Positions 5,111 to 5,329 of a stretch of 5,329 nucleotides of DNA are shown here, in pieces. The notes under the pieces were generated by a model. It worked only from the letters and a program-made list of their open reading frames with translations. It ran no database searches and was not told the DNA's origin. Both the position numbers and the translations under genes were made by a program. Each line of letters opens with the position of its first letter. Within the stretch, counting starts at the first letter, position 1. Origin of the DNA: Gemmatimonadaceae bacterium (GTDB lineage Bacteria; Gemmatimonadota; Gemmatimonadetes; Gemmatimonadales; Gemmatimonadaceae); the NCBI GenBank assembly GCA_025357975.1, contig JANYKY010000037.1, positions 1-5,329 of the forward strand. Direction: 5' to 3'.

Positions 5111-5329
5111 ATGAGTGAATCCATTACCGATGCCGTGCTCGCGGGCATTGTCATGATTTCCGCTGATGCGATCGTGAGTGTCGATGAAAAACAGAAAATC
5201 ATTTTCTGCAACGAAGGCGCCGAAATAATTTTCGGTTACGCTGCAGATGAGATCATGGGCAAGTCGCTCGACTGCCTCATTCCGGAAAGGTTTCGCGACA
5301 ACCACGCTTCGCAATTACATCGGTTCGGG
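5111..5329 (+). CDS. PAS-domain sensor protein, N-terminal fragment (cut by the right window edge)
   Basis: The frame is open from ATG 5111 to the window end, 73 codons. The sequence is a typical first half of a PAS domain: ADAIVSVDEKQKIIFCNEGA (19-38), EIIFGYAADEIMGKSL (38-53), then LIPERFRDNHASQLHRFG. PAS domains sense small ligands, redox or light and usually precede kinase or cyclase output domains, which here lie outside the window. The start is the only one available, since an in-frame TGA at 5093-5095 blocks extension. No strong ribosome binding site is visible, only GAGA about 15 nt upstream. It is divergent from the minus-strand kinase. The visible end matches the point where that kinase's PAS remnant begins, so the two are paralogues or two parts of one rearranged gene. 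Output type is inferred; most relatives of this PAS type are histidine kinases. Confidence 0.8.
   Translation, partial: MSESITDAVLAGIVMISADAIVSVDEKQKIIFCNEGAEIIFGYAADEIMGKSLDCLIPERFRDNHASQLHRFG

Noticed and set aside
4987..5314. Minus-strand frames across the divergent region and the right-edge PAS gene
   Set aside because: They are antisense to a clear PAS sequence on the plus strand. They were checked for the kinase's missing PAS half and do not contain it.

Overview
The window looks like chromosomal DNA of a moderately GC-rich, Gram-negative-type bacterium. It encodes secreted proteins with Sec signal peptides, an outer-membrane beta-barrel and PAS/GAF histidine kinases. The style of the proteins and the CACGAAAC repeat fit Gemmatimonadota or a related environmental phylum. 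That placement is an impression and rests on no marker gene. No tRNA, rRNA, transposase, CRISPR array or phage gene was seen.

Layout. (1) Left edge, 2-136 (+): the C-terminal 44 codons of a YceI-family protein, cut by the window. Its stop overlaps by ATGA the start of (2) a 325-residue membrane protein with about five N-terminal membrane segments and a C-terminal SRPBCC-like domain (133-1110, +). (3) A 412-bp non-coding stretch (1111-1522). It holds a striking nested structure: 24-bp perfect inverted repeats made of tandem CACGAAAC units, 162 bp apart, with smaller hairpins inside. (4) A second, complete YceI-family exported protein (1523-2107, +), followed after 23 bp by (5) a 472-residue outer-membrane beta-barrel protein (2131-3549, +), probably one operon. 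(6) A PAS(remnant)-GAF-HisKA-HATPase histidine kinase on the minus strand (4895-3546), meeting gene 5 tail to tail with a 4-bp overlap of stop codons. A 32-bp near-perfect palindrome inside its last codons may terminate transcription. (7) A 170-bp divergent intergenic region, then (8) the first 73 codons of a plus-strand PAS protein that runs off the right edge.

How the genes may work together. Both YceI genes sit directly before a membrane protein gene, one inner-membrane/SRPBCC and one outer-membrane barrel. This suggests, by inference, a shared envelope role such as handling of lipids, isoprenoids or hydrophobic compounds. The kinases at the right are regulatory and need not belong to that pathway.

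The oddest point is at the right end. The minus-strand kinase has only the second half of a PAS domain, beginning at residues NRFGQS. The plus-strand gene supplies a PAS first half whose last visible residues are HRFG. The two fragments would join almost seamlessly, so an inversion, a truncated paralogue or an assembly mis-join should be considered. A well-spaced Shine-Dalgarno and ATG lie just upstream of the minus-strand kinase but in the wrong reading frame.
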